NCBI GenBank assembly: GCA_964428485.1
Contig: CAYRYP010000030.1
Location: 1-16,399 of the forward strand
Origin: CAZPAN01 sp964428485
Lineage (GTDB): Bacteria; Actinomycetota; Coriobacteriia; Coriobacteriales; CADBOM01
Length of the DNA: 16,399 nucleotides
Direction: 5' to 3'
Below, in pieces: positions 7,422 to 14,935 of the stretch. Every line of letters starts with the position of its first letter. Within the stretch, counting starts at the first letter, position 1. A program made the translations under genes and the position numbers. Under the pieces are notes generated by a model. It saw only the letters and a list, made by a program, of their open reading frames with translations, had not been told where the DNA came from and did not search any database.

Positions 7422-9323
7422 ATGGGCGTCTCTCCGACTAACCGGGGAGACGCTGTTCGTTATTTGAGTCAGGAGATCGGAGCTGAAGTGTACCAATACG
7501 AGTTCTTCGACAAACGAGCATACGATTCGAAGCCGAAGCCGCTGCAGAAGGTACCCGACGGCTTCATAACTATCGACGAAGTCGAGCTGATTAGATCGAG
7601 TTACTGGGCCGAGCACTGCCTAGAGTGCGCCGAGCCGCTTTGCTATGGAAACTGCGAGCATTTTTCTCGCCGCTGGGATGATAGGTGCAGACGGTTCACA
7701 TTCGGGATCTACGATAATCCGGATTTCCCAGACTTTCCATTTCATTCCGAGATGCGCTTCAGGAAGTGGGGCAAGTTGGAGAGCATCGTTTATCCGGGTG
7801 CCATGACGGCGCCTGAGGCGCTCGCGGTCGATTCCGAATGGAAGGACCGGTGTCGCGAGAAGTGTCGTTTGATGAGGATGGGAGCGATCGGCAGGCGAAT
7901 CTACCCGATAAAGGCCAGACAGGAGTTCGACGCATCCAAGTACACTTACAGCAAGTCGGCAGGATCCACCGATAGAGGTGACACACCGGACTTCCTGTTA
8001 CAGGCATACTCCTACGAGTCAGAGCCCTTTGGACTCATGTTTGATATCACCGACGACACGGACCTCGCCTTCAGGGAGAGGATCGAACTTATCCCGGGGT
8101 ACAACCAGGCACTACTTGACGTCTCGCGAGTATTCCCGTCGAAGGGGGTTCTGCGGGCGAAGCTGTACCCAGAGGGAGACAGAGAAGCTGACATCGTTCT
8201 TCTGTTCTGTGAGTTCGTCGCGCTTTCCAACAAGGTCTCCCGCGCGGGGGTTGAGGCGAAAGTCGGTGCGCTTGCGGGGGTCGACGGTGGGTTGCCTGCC
8301 AAGAAGGTCAAGTGTGTCGCATGGGATTTGGACAATACGGTCTGGGATGGGATCCTCATGGAGAGCGATCCGGAAGCCCTGGAACTCCGCCCCGGCATTC
8401 TCGACGCCATGAGGAAGCTGGACGAACGAGGTATCATCCAGATCTGCGCAAGTAAGAACGACGAATCTGAGGTCGTTCCAGTTCTCGACAGGCTCGGGAT
8501 CCGAGACATGTTCGTGGGGCTTTACGTCAACTGGACTAGGAAAAGCGTCAATCTGCTTTCAGCCGCCGATGACATCAACATAAATATAGACACTTTCGCG
8601 TTGGTGGACGACTCTCCGTTCGAGCGCAACGAAGTATCAGAGACGCTCCCCGTGGTCAGGGTATTCACGGAGAACGAGATCGAGGTGATGCTTACAGATC
8701 CCGCTTTTGATGTCCCGGTCACAGAGGACAGCAGGAATAGGCGCAATATGTACCAGACCGAAAACCTCCGCAAGAGGGCCGCGCGCGATATCGACGGAGG
8801 CGAGCTGGATTTTCTGAGGTCGTGCGAGATCTGCGGTACTGTGAAGCGCCCCACGACTCCAGGGGAGATCAAGCGAGGTTACGAGCTGGTGCAGCGCACG
8901 AATCAGCTCAACCTCTCAGGCAACAAGTATTCCGAGGAAGAGTTCGCAGCGCTTCTCGAGAGGGATGGGAGCGAGTCGTGGGTTGCGTTTTGCGAAGACA
9001 GGTTCGGTGCATACGGGCAAATCCTGTTCATGCAGACGCATATCGACGTAGGTTCCGGACACTTGGTTGTGGACGAGTTCGCGATGTCGTGCCGGGTTGC
9101 GGGCAAGCATTTCGAGTCAGCCTTGGTTGCTGCGCTGCTCGAACGCAGCAGTGCATGTGGCGTTGAACTGCTCGGCCGGAAGACGCAGCGAAACGGACTT
9201 CTTGTCAGGACGTTCTCCTCCATGGGCTTCGAGGACGAGGGTGATGACGAGTGCATACGCATGGTGCTAAAAAACGTCGACAAGCTGCGCGACCCCAAAA
9301 TCGTCGACATGACAATCGAATGA
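7422..9323 (+). CDS. FkbH-like HAD-IIIC phosphatase/acyltransferase with Cys-rich N-terminus
   Basis: Three regions fill 633 residues. The N-terminus (1-290) has C-x2-C-x4-C-x3-C (C66, C69, C74, C78) plus C89, C144 and C148, a likely metal-binding set, then sequence resembling the N-terminal part of long COG3882 proteins. The HAD domain (about 296-430) has DLDNT (D302, D304), SKND (S344), K374 and VDDS (D396, D397), the four HAD motifs. The C-terminus (about 465-615) is GNAT-like (QRTNQLNLSGNKYSEEE, DEFAMSCRVAGK). FkbH enzymes load glycerate from 1,3-bisphosphoglycerate onto an acyl carrier protein; whether this one does is unknown, and no carrier is encoded nearby. ATG 7422 has no ribosome site and probably depends on coupling to the PIG-L gene. 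GTG 7488, behind a GGAG, is an alternative start. Confidence 0.82.
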   Translation: MGVSPTNRGDAVRYLSQEIGAEVYQYEFFDKRAYDSKPKPLQKVPDGFITIDEVELIRSSYWAEHCLECAEPLCYGNCEHFSRRWDDRCRRFTFGIYDNPDFPDFPFHSEMRFRKWGKLESIVYPGAMTAPEALAVDSEWKDRCREKCRLMRMGAIGRRIYPIKARQEFDASKYTYSKSAGSTDRGDTPDFLLQAYSYESEPFGLMFDITDDTDLAFRERIELIPGYNQALLDVSRVFPSKGVLRAKLYPEGDREADIVLLFCEFVALSNKVSRAGVEAKVGALAGVDGGLPAKKVKCVAWDLDNTVWDGILMESDPEALELRPGILDAMRKLDERGIIQICASKNDESEVVPVLDRLGIRDMFVGLYVNWTRKSVNLLSAADDININIDTFALVDDSPFERNEVSETLPVVRVFTENEIEVMLTDPAFDVPVTEDSRNRRNMYQTENLRKRAARDIDGGELDFLRSCEICGTVKRPTTPGEIKRGYELVQRTNQLNLSGNKYSEEEFAALLERDGSESWVAFCEDRFGAYGQILFMQTHIDVGSGHLVVDEFAMSCRVAGKHFESALVAALLERSSACGVELLGRKTQRNGLLVRTFSSMGFEDEGDDECIRMVLKNVDKLRDPKIVDMTIE

Positions 9324-9397
9324 CGGAAGACTCGTCACAAATGTAGTGTCAAACGTGCAACTCACTGCAGCTTGAGAGATTGCAGCTTCGTGACGCC
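9324..9397. other. convergent gap with short repeats between FkbH-like gene and rsfS
   Basis: This 74-nt gap separates two genes that face each other. It contains TGCAGCTT twice (9366-9373 and 9381-9388) and two possible stems: GTAGTG 9344-9349 with CACTGC 9363-9368, and CGTCAC 9333-9338 with GTGACG 9390-9395. Neither has a U run on either strand. It may serve as a weak two-way terminator, but the sequence does not show this clearly. Confidence 0.3.
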
Positions 9398-9931
9398 TTA
9401 TTCGCCCGATTCGAGATAGGAATCGTCGGAATCAGTGCGTTCGTCTGAATTCTGGGGATCTTCGGAGTTCTTGCTAGTGGAGTGGCCGATCAGCTTGGCG
9501 ATGCGCTCGCTGTACTCGGGAGCCTCGATGCCCGCTTCGGAGATGTCGACGAACTGAGCGTCGTTCCACAGCGTCTCCAGGCGGTAGAACTCCCTGGTCT
9601 GGGGCTGGAACACGTGGACTACGACTTCGCCGTAGTCGAGCAGGATCCAGGTGCGCTCATCGTATCCCTCGCGTCCTATGGGTTTCACGTCCGCCTTGAT
9701 GCGGAGCTGTTCCTCCACTTCGTCGGCGATCGCTTCGACCTGCCTGTCGTTCATTCCCGTTGCGATGACGAAGTAGTCGGTTACGAGGATGAGATTGGAA
9801 ACCTTCTGGATGACGATGTCGACGCCTTTTTTGGAGTCGGCAGCGGCGGCGGCGATGAGTGCTAGCTCCCTGGAATTCAATACTCCCTGCTTTCCCGGCT
9901 TGGGTTCAGCCGATTCGAGCCGCGGGAACAT
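9398..9931 (-). CDS. rsfS: ribosomal silencing factor RsfS
   Basis: Binds ribosomal protein L14 on the 50S subunit and blocks subunit joining when nutrients are scarce. The conserved domain runs from LNSRELALIAAAAADSKKG through VTDYFVIATGMNDRQVEAIADEVEEQL, DERTWILLDYGEVVVHVFQ and FYRLETLWNDA, followed by about 45 hydrophilic, acidic residues not typical of the family (usually about 115-130 residues). I give ATG 9931 (177 residues), which lies just downstream of a TATAAT; TTG 9880, next to AGGGAG and exactly at the domain start, is at least as plausible (160 residues). The frame stays open to 10177 but that would run into mscS. rsfS usually follows nadD/yqeK in the same direction; here it is inverted and separated from them. 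Confidence 0.93.
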   Translation of the reverse strand: MFPRLESAEPKPGKQGVLNSRELALIAAAAADSKKGVDIVIQKVSNLILVTDYFVIATGMNDRQVEAIADEVEEQLRIKADVKPIGREGYDERTWILLDYGEVVVHVFQPQTREFYRLETLWNDAQFVDISEAGIEAPEYSERIAKLIGHSTSKNSEDPQNSDERTDSDDSYLESGE

Positions 9932-9958
9932 TCGCGGCTTCTCGCAAACAATTCTTTC

Positions 9959-9964
9959 ATTATA
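9959..9964 (-). promoter_or_regulatory. possible -10 element for rsfS
   Basis: Read on the minus strand this is a perfect TATAAT, about 28 nt upstream of ATG 9931. Transcription would begin near 9952, which supports a start at 9931 or 9880 and rules out the longer frame. No recognisable -35 lies at the usual distance, so an activator or another sigma factor may be needed if the promoter is real. Confidence 0.4.
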
Positions 9965-9965
9965 G

Positions 9966-9977
9966 CCGGGCGCCCGG
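9966..9977. promoter_or_regulatory. perfect 12-bp palindrome in the rsfS-mscS divergent gap
   Basis: CCGGGCGCCCGG is a perfect palindrome whose edge lies one base from the TATAAT of rsfS, within its -10/-35 spacer, and 54 nt before the mscS start. Its position would suit an operator. As RNA it could form only a poor hairpin, since no loop bases remain. In GC-rich DNA such palindromes also occur by chance. Confidence 0.3.
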
Positions 9978-10031
9978 TCACCGACGTTTATCATGGACGT
10001 GTAGAGGCCTTGCCACCGGCGAGCCTCACGT

Positions 10032-10862
10032 GTGCGGATCAGCTCGCTTTTAGACGACAGGATGATGTTCTTGGTATCGGTGGAACAGGGAATACTCGAG
10101 TGGCTGGTTAGCGATGATCCCATCGCCGCGGCCCTGGTGTCGGCGATATGGATCGTCGTCATCGTCGCGGTCGCCATTGTCGTGAGCTACGTCTTAGTGA
10201 AGGTGCTCAGAAAGCTCCTCTACCGCGACTCCATTCCCCTGGTGGGAGCCAAGACAGTTATCAACCTCGTTCGCTTCTTCGTGTGGTTCTCGGCATTCGG
10301 GCTCGCTCTCGACCTGGTCTTTGGGATCGACGTGGCGGCCTTGATAACCGCGCTCGGCATCGGCGGTATCGCGATCTCGCTGGGCTGCCAGGACACATTA
10401 CTGAACCTCATCGGTGGTATCCAAATCTCGATGCAACGCCTCATCGACATAGGCGACCGCATAGAGATCGAAGGGCGCGAGGGTGTTGTCGAGGACTGCA
10501 ACTGGCGTCATATGCTCGTTTGCGACTACAGTGGCAATTTCATCAAGATCCCCAACTCCATGATCAACAACTCCATTCTCATCACCCGGCCGGAGTACGT
10601 TTACGCCGAGGCGCCGATACTGGTGCGCTACGAGCATGTGGGAGAGGGTAGGACACTGGACGACTTCGCATCCGAACTTGGCGAGGAGCTACGAGAGGCA
10701 GTCGAGGAGGTCTCGCATGTTCAGAAGGGGCCGACCTTTCGCTTTACCGGCATGACGGATTTCGGATATCAGGGTGTTGTGAGCTTCTCCGTTGAAGCGG
10801 GAGTTACGCCATCGGTCGTAAAGGACGCCGTGATACGACGCATCGCCAGGTTGGGCCTGTAG
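10032..10862 (+). CDS. mscS: MscS-family small-conductance mechanosensitive channel
   Basis: Membrane channel that opens under tension to release solutes during osmotic downshock. The 276-residue product has three hydrophobic segments (about 31-58, 76-97 and 101-130). The third is the pore helix, with small residues in ALITALGIGGIAISLGCQ, followed by the family block NLIGGIQISMQRLIDIGDRIEI at about 134-155. After it come the beta domain (VVEDCNWRHMLV, IKIPNSMINNS) and a C-terminal alpha/beta domain. Length fits E. coli MscS (286). The start is uncertain: GTG 10032 has only GGCGAG upstream, while ATG 10062 or 10065 would trim ten residues without touching any helix. It is divergent from rsfS and 250-280 nt upstream of the EF-G-like gene, with no sign of shared transcription. 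Confidence 0.93.
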   Translation: MRISSLLDDRMMFLVSVEQGILEWLVSDDPIAAALVSAIWIVVIVAVAIVVSYVLVKVLRKLLYRDSIPLVGAKTVINLVRFFVWFSAFGLALDLVFGIDVAALITALGIGGIAISLGCQDTLLNLIGGIQISMQRLIDIGDRIEIEGREGVVEDCNWRHMLVCDYSGNFIKIPNSMINNSILITRPEYVYAEAPILVRYEHVGEGRTLDDFASELGEELREAVEEVSHVQKGPTFRFTGMTDFGYQGVVSFSVEAGVTPSVVKDAVIRRIARLGL

Positions 10863-10873
10863 GGAGATCCGCC

Positions 10874-10924
10874 AGACCGGCAAGAGTTGTGCTCCTGAGC
10901 CTCCCATACCTTTCGCGGTCTTTT
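10874..10924 (+). terminator. weak candidate terminator after mscS
   Basis: AGACCG 10874-10879 can pair with CGGTCT 10916-10921, followed by TTT. The loop is 36 nt, long for a terminator, and only six pairs form. A further small stem (GCCT/AGGC) lies just after. I list it because mscS needs an end here and nothing better is visible before the next gene. Confidence 0.25.
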
Positions 10925-10960
10925 GAGCCTTCTGAGGCGCGCCCATGCCCTGTCATTTAT

Positions 10961-10979
10961 TCCTCCGATGTCGGGAGGA
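10961..10979. other. hairpin upstream of the EF-G-like leader
   Basis: TCCTCC 10961-10966 pairs with GGAGGA 10974-10979, six base pairs with a seven-base loop. On the minus strand the same bases look like a strong ribosome site before ATG 10956, but the frame there is short and lies mostly antisense to mscS. The function is unknown. Confidence 0.3.
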
Positions 10980-10996
10980 TCCGGACGTGAGTGGTT

Positions 10997-11002
10997 TATA
11001 TT
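10997..11002 (+). promoter_or_regulatory. possible -10 element for the EF-G-like gene
   Basis: TATATT in an A/T-rich patch, 138 nt before the ATG at 11140. The spacing region upstream has no good -35. If used, transcription would begin near 11010 and give a leader of about 130 nt that includes the stems at 11021-11112. Confidence 0.3.
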
Positions 11003-11020
11003 AGCTACTGACCGGTTTTC

Positions 11021-11112
11021 AATCGGCTTGTAGTTGCCGTTCGCAACCGATTTGCAACCCTTCGCATCACGATTGCAAACGGCCGTCCGCACACCTCGGC
11101 CCAGGCTGGGCC
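11021..11112 (+). promoter_or_regulatory. structured leader with alternative folds before the EF-G-like gene
   Basis: Three stems are visible. Fold A pairs GTTGC 11033-11037 with GCAAC 11043-11047, flanked by AATCG 11021-11025 with CGATT 11048-11052. Fold B pairs GCCGTTCGCAA 11036-11046 with TTGCAAACGGC 11073-11083, ten of eleven positions paired around a 26-nt loop. A and B use the same bases and cannot form together. Downstream, GGCCCA 11098-11103 pairs with TGGGCC 11107-11112, 14 nt before the GGAGG at 11127-11131. The layout resembles a cis-acting RNA switch or attenuator. It matches no riboswitch class I can name, and the role is inferred. Confidence 0.4.
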
Positions 11113-11139
11113 TTGACTTGCAGTTTGGAGGCAGTGGCT

Positions 11140-13206
11140 ATGGCAGACTTCAACACAGAATCGATCCGTAACGTGGTCCTTGTAGGTCAGGATGGATCAG
11201 GTAAGACCTCGCTTGCGGAGGCCATGCTCCATCTTTGCGGTAAGACCTCACGCCTCGGAACCACCTCCGATGGCAAGTCGAACATGGATTACGATCCTGA
11301 GGAGATCAAACGCAAGTTCACGATCTCCACGAGTCTCGGCAACATGGAGTACAGGGGATGCAAGATAAACGTGCTCGACACGTCCGGCTCCCCCGACTTC
11401 ATAGGCGACACCATCGCCGCCATGTACGCCTCTGAGTCCGCGATCTTCGTCATCGACGCCGTCGCGGGCGCTCAGGTCATGATGGTCAAGCTCTGGGAGA
11501 ACGCGATATCCGCCTCCCTTGCCCGCGCCATCTACATCAACCACATCGACCGCGAGCATGCGGTCTTCGACGACATCATCACGACGCTGCAGGAGAAGTT
11601 CGGCAAGAGGGTTGCTCCCATCGCGCTCCCAATGGGTGTCGAGTCCGACTTCTGCGGCGTCATCGACCTTGTCCGCATGAAGGCGCGCTACGTCGAGGGC
11701 AGCAAGGAGCGCATCGAGGAGATCCCCGCCGAGTACTCCGACGAGGCGCAATTGGCGCGCGAGTCTCTGATCGAGTCGATCGCCGAGGCCGACGATGATC
11801 TGATGATGAAGTTCCTCGAGGGCGAGGAGCTTGAGCAGTCGGAGGTTGAGTTCCTTCTCAGAGAGGCTCTTGAGATGGGGATCTTCATGCCCATCTATGT
11901 CGGGTCGACCCTGGCCGAGCACGGTGTGCCCAACCTGCTCGACGACATCATCGACTTCTTCCCCAACCCCTCGCAGCATGGGACCATCCCGCTGAAGAAC
12001 GGAGACACGGTTAAGGTCCGTCCCGGCACCGAGACCTCCGGCTACGTGTTCAAGACGATATCCGACCCGTATGTCGGGCGTCTCACGTTCTTCAAGCTGA
12101 TCACTGGCAGTCTCAAGCCTGGCGACGAGCTCGTGTGCGTCCGCACCGGTCGCAAGGAGAAGATTTCCCATATCTCCACGATGGTCGGGCAGAACTCCGA
12201 GCCTGTGAACCTTGCATGCGCGGGCGACATCGTGGTAGTCCCCAAGCTGTCCGATGTGCGCACCAACGACACGCTCAGCGTCAACGCCAAGGCCGAGTAC
12301 GCCGACATTCCGTTCCCCGAGCCGCTCTACCCCGTCGCCATCGAGGCGGAGAATAAGAACGACGAGGACAAGATGGGCGACTTCTTCACGCGTGCCGCCG
12401 AGGTCGATCCGTGCGTGAGGATAGAGCGCAACGAGGAGACACACCAGACGGTCCTTAAGACCCTCGGAGAGGGCGCCGTGGACCTGCTTGCCTCCAGGCT
12501 CCGTGAGCGCAACAAGATTGAGATCAAGATCGTGGACGTGCGCATCCCGTACAGGGAGACCATACGCAAGGTCTCGCAGGCGCAGGGCCGTCACAAGAAG
12601 CAGACCGGAGGCGCTGGGCAGTTTGGTGACTGCTGGCTGCGCATCGAGCCCAACCCCGGCGCCGGATACGAGTTCATCGACGAGATCGTCGGCGGCAAGA
12701 TCCCGCGCGGCTTCATCCCTGCGGTGGACAAGGGTGTCCAGATGGCGATGGAGGAGGGCTTCCTCGCCGGCTACCCGATGGTGGATGTCAAGTGTGCGGT
12801 CTACGACGGCTCCTACCATTCCGTGGACTCCAACGAGATGGCGTTCAAGCTAGCGGCCAGGCTTGGCTTCCGTGCTGCGTGCGAGAAGGCTGACCCCTAC
12901 ATCCTCGAGCCGATGGCCAACGTGGAGGTCACGATCGACGATACCTACGCCGGCACCATCATGGGTGACTTCTCCACCAGACGCGGACGCGTTTCGGGAA
13001 TGGACCACGACGCACTCGGAAACACGGTCATCAAGGCCAGGGTCCCCTACGCCGAGGTGGTTTATTACGCGAAGGACCTGCGTTCACTCACTCGCGGCAA
13101 CGGCTCGTACACCATCGAGATCGAGGGATACGAGGAGGCTCCACGCGACGTCTCTCAGAAGCTCATTGCCGACTACCAAGCCTCCCGGGCTGAGGGCAAT
13201 AAGTAG
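11140..13206 (+). CDS. elongation factor G-like protein (EF-G2 type)
   Basis: Translation-factor GTPase with the full EF-G domain order, 688 residues from ATG 11140, chosen because GGAGG at 11127-11131 is 8 nt upstream; ATG 11113 has none. G1 is GQDGSGKT (16-23). Three sites differ from canonical EF-G. Switch I reads KRKFTIST in place of RGITI. G3 reads DTSGSPDF (80-87) instead of DTPGHVDF, so Ser replaces the catalytic His. G4 reads NHID (134-137) instead of NKxD. Domains II-V are intact, with QTGGAGQFGD and the domain IV region DGSYHSVDSNEMAFK. Mycobacterial FusA2 and Thermus EF-G-2 are related paralogues of unclear function. The canonical fusA should lie elsewhere in the genome. Flanked by a structured leader and a strong terminator, it is probably a single-gene unit. 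Confidence 0.9.
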   Translation: MADFNTESIRNVVLVGQDGSGKTSLAEAMLHLCGKTSRLGTTSDGKSNMDYDPEEIKRKFTISTSLGNMEYRGCKINVLDTSGSPDFIGDTIAAMYASESAIFVIDAVAGAQVMMVKLWENAISASLARAIYINHIDREHAVFDDIITTLQEKFGKRVAPIALPMGVESDFCGVIDLVRMKARYVEGSKERIEEIPAEYSDEAQLARESLIESIAEADDDLMMKFLEGEELEQSEVEFLLREALEMGIFMPIYVGSTLAEHGVPNLLDDIIDFFPNPSQHGTIPLKNGDTVKVRPGTETSGYVFKTISDPYVGRLTFFKLITGSLKPGDELVCVRTGRKEKISHISTMVGQNSEPVNLACAGDIVVVPKLSDVRTNDTLSVNAKAEYADIPFPEPLYPVAIEAENKNDEDKMGDFFTRAAEVDPCVRIERNEETHQTVLKTLGEGAVDLLASRLRERNKIEIKIVDVRIPYRETIRKVSQAQGRHKKQTGGAGQFGDCWLRIEPNPGAGYEFIDEIVGGKIPRGFIPAVDKGVQMAMEEGFLAGYPMVDVKCAVYDGSYHSVDSNEMAFKLAARLGFRAACEKADPYILEPMANVEVTIDDTYAGTIMGDFSTRRGRVSGMDHDALGNTVIKARVPYAEVVYYAKDLRSLTRGNGSYTIEIEGYEEAPRDVSQKLIADYQASRAEGNK

Positions 13207-13256
13207 TCTCGAGCGAGCTGGCGGCCGCAGCCGCGTATCGGTTTCAAACAACTAGG

Positions 13257-13297
13257 CAAAGGGGCGTGATGGGATAGATTCCCGTCGCGCTCCTTTG
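13257..13297 (+). terminator. terminator after the EF-G-like gene
   Basis: Bases 13257-13274 pair without interruption with 13280-13297: 18 base pairs, three of them G-T wobbles, around the loop TAGAT. The 5' arm starts CAAAGG and the 3' arm ends CCTTTG followed by TTG. It lies 50 nt after the stop codon. This is the strongest hairpin in the window and fits a rho-independent terminator whose U-rich part lies inside the 3' arm. Confidence 0.75.
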
Positions 13298-13425
13298 TTG
13301 CGCGGCGACTATCGGGATGCGACGTTTCAATTGCTAGGTAAGTTTTGCGATTGAGGACGTACTCTTAACCAGGGTTGGGATATGCGGATCGTGTAACATC
13401 GGAGACGGTGGAACAGGAGGGACGA

Positions 13426-14868
13426 TTGGCCGTAAACGGCAGCAATTCAACTGGTGTGGATTCGCTCTCGCCCTGGGAGGGAAGAGCGATTCTCCTAGTT
13501 GACCTCGATGCGTTCTTCGCCTCCGTCGAGCAGCTTGACCATCCGGAATGGCGCGGCAAACCTGTGATCGTGGGTGGCAGCGCCGATCGCCGCGGAGTCG
13601 TCTCCACGTGTTCGTACGAGGCTCGAAGGTTCGGCGTGCGCTCGGCTATGCCCTCCTGGCGGGCCAAGCAGCTGTGCCCCGACGCCATCTGGACCCATGG
13701 CAACTACCCTCGCTACTCCGAGATGTCACATGAGGTGATGTCGATCATCTACGACGAGACCCCACTTGTGCAGCAGGTGTCGATCGACGAGGCGTTCGCG
13801 GACGTTTCTCCCGGACGCTACATCGGAGATCACCCGGTGGAGATCGCGCGTCGCATCCGAAGGCGCGTGTCCGAGCTGGGGATAACCTGCTCTGTGGGGG
13901 TGGGGACCACCAAGACCATCGCCAAGATCGCATCGGACATGGACAAGCCCGACGGCCTGACGGTGGTCTACCCAGGGGAGGAGCAAACCTTCCTCTCGCC
14001 TCTGCCCGTGGGGAGGATCTCCGGCGTGGGCAAGAAAACCCAAGAGAAGCTGAGGATGCTCGGGATTGTCACGATCGGCGACCTGGCCTGTGCGAGCGAA
14101 CGCCTCCTCCACTCGATATTCGGGGTCAACGCCAAGACGATGCTCCTTAGGGCGCGTGGCATAGAGGACGCAGAAGTGGAGGTTTCGAGACCCGTCAAGT
14201 CGGTCTCCAACGAGCAGACGTTCTCGATGGATCTAACGGATCGGGACGAGATCGTGGCGGCCGTGGACATGCTCGCCGCAAAGGTGGGCCGCCGTCTTCG
14301 TAACAAGGGCCTTGCGGGCCACACTATCACGCTCAAGATCCGCTACGGCAACCTCTCTACGAAGACGGCTCAGCGCACGGGGACGGTGGCCGTCGACAAC
14401 GAGCAGCAGATGATGCCCGTGCTCCATGAGCTTCTAGACGAGGTATGGGCCCCTGGGGTGGGGCTTCGCCTGGTGGGGGTTGGGGTGTCCGACTTCGAGG
14501 AGAAGCCCGAGCAGCTTAGCCTCTTCGACCTTGGGGAGCCCGATGGAAGCGGGCGGGGTGGTGCGCTCAACGACGGAGACGACGAGTTGGCCGGACTCAT
14601 GAGCGGAAGTGCGCAGCGAAGAGGCTCCCGTGTTCACACCCAGGCGAAGTCGGTCTCCGAAGATGAGCGCAAGCTCGCGCGCGCGACCGATGCGGTGAAG
14701 GATCGCTTCGGTGAGGTGGCGGTACGCTACGGCAGGGAGCTCAGGTTCGACGGGAGAGATACCGGGACCGTGGCGCAGAACAAGGACGCCGCCGACCTGC
14801 AGACGGGGCGCCTCGCGCAGCGCAGCGACGGTGATCAAACCCTAGACGGTGACGAATCGGATGGGTGA
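13426..14868 (+). CDS. dinB: DNA polymerase IV (Y family)
   Basis: Error-prone polymerase for bypass of damaged template. The start is set at TTG 13426 because AGGAGGG at 13415-13421 is correctly placed; TTG 13375 would add 17 residues with no ribosome site. The product then has 480 residues. Catalytic acids are D26 in DLDAFF and D121-E122 in SIDEAF; F31 is the steric gate that excludes ribonucleotides. The thumb (about 190-245) and little-finger region (SVSNEQTFS onward) are complete. QLSLF at 363-367 is the beta-clamp motif. The last 110 residues are hydrophilic with one helix-like block (DAVKDRFGEVAVRYGREL); E. coli DinB ends near 351. No SOS box (GAAC-N4-GTTC type) is visible upstream, so damage induction is not shown. 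Confidence 0.95.
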   Translation: MAVNGSNSTGVDSLSPWEGRAILLVDLDAFFASVEQLDHPEWRGKPVIVGGSADRRGVVSTCSYEARRFGVRSAMPSWRAKQLCPDAIWTHGNYPRYSEMSHEVMSIIYDETPLVQQVSIDEAFADVSPGRYIGDHPVEIARRIRRRVSELGITCSVGVGTTKTIAKIASDMDKPDGLTVVYPGEEQTFLSPLPVGRISGVGKKTQEKLRMLGIVTIGDLACASERLLHSIFGVNAKTMLLRARGIEDAEVEVSRPVKSVSNEQTFSMDLTDRDEIVAAVDMLAAKVGRRLRNKGLAGHTITLKIRYGNLSTKTAQRTGTVAVDNEQQMMPVLHELLDEVWAPGVGLRLVGVGVSDFEEKPEQLSLFDLGEPDGSGRGGALNDGDDELAGLMSGSAQRRGSRVHTQAKSVSEDERKLARATDAVKDRFGEVAVRYGRELRFDGRDTGTVAQNKDAADLQTGRLAQRSDGDQTLDGDESDG

Positions 14869-14935
14869 TATGCGCTGATTCCGCAGAAGAATGCATCGAT
14901 GCCGCCTGAGCTTGAAAGGTCTATCGAAAATCTTG

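Noticed and set aside
10806..10956. 50-codon minus-strand frame with GGAGG five bases before its ATG
   Set aside because: The apparent ribosome site is one arm of a hairpin and two thirds of the frame runs antisense to mscS or its tail; no similarity is recognised.
11248..12819. Open frame of 523 codons on the minus strand inside the EF-G-like gene
   Set aside because: It lies antisense to a gene with clear family motifs, its product has no recognisable domain, and long antisense frames are common in GC-rich coding DNA.
13298..13425. SOS (LexA) operator before dinB
   Set aside because: No GAAC-N4-GTTC-like site was found in this stretch.
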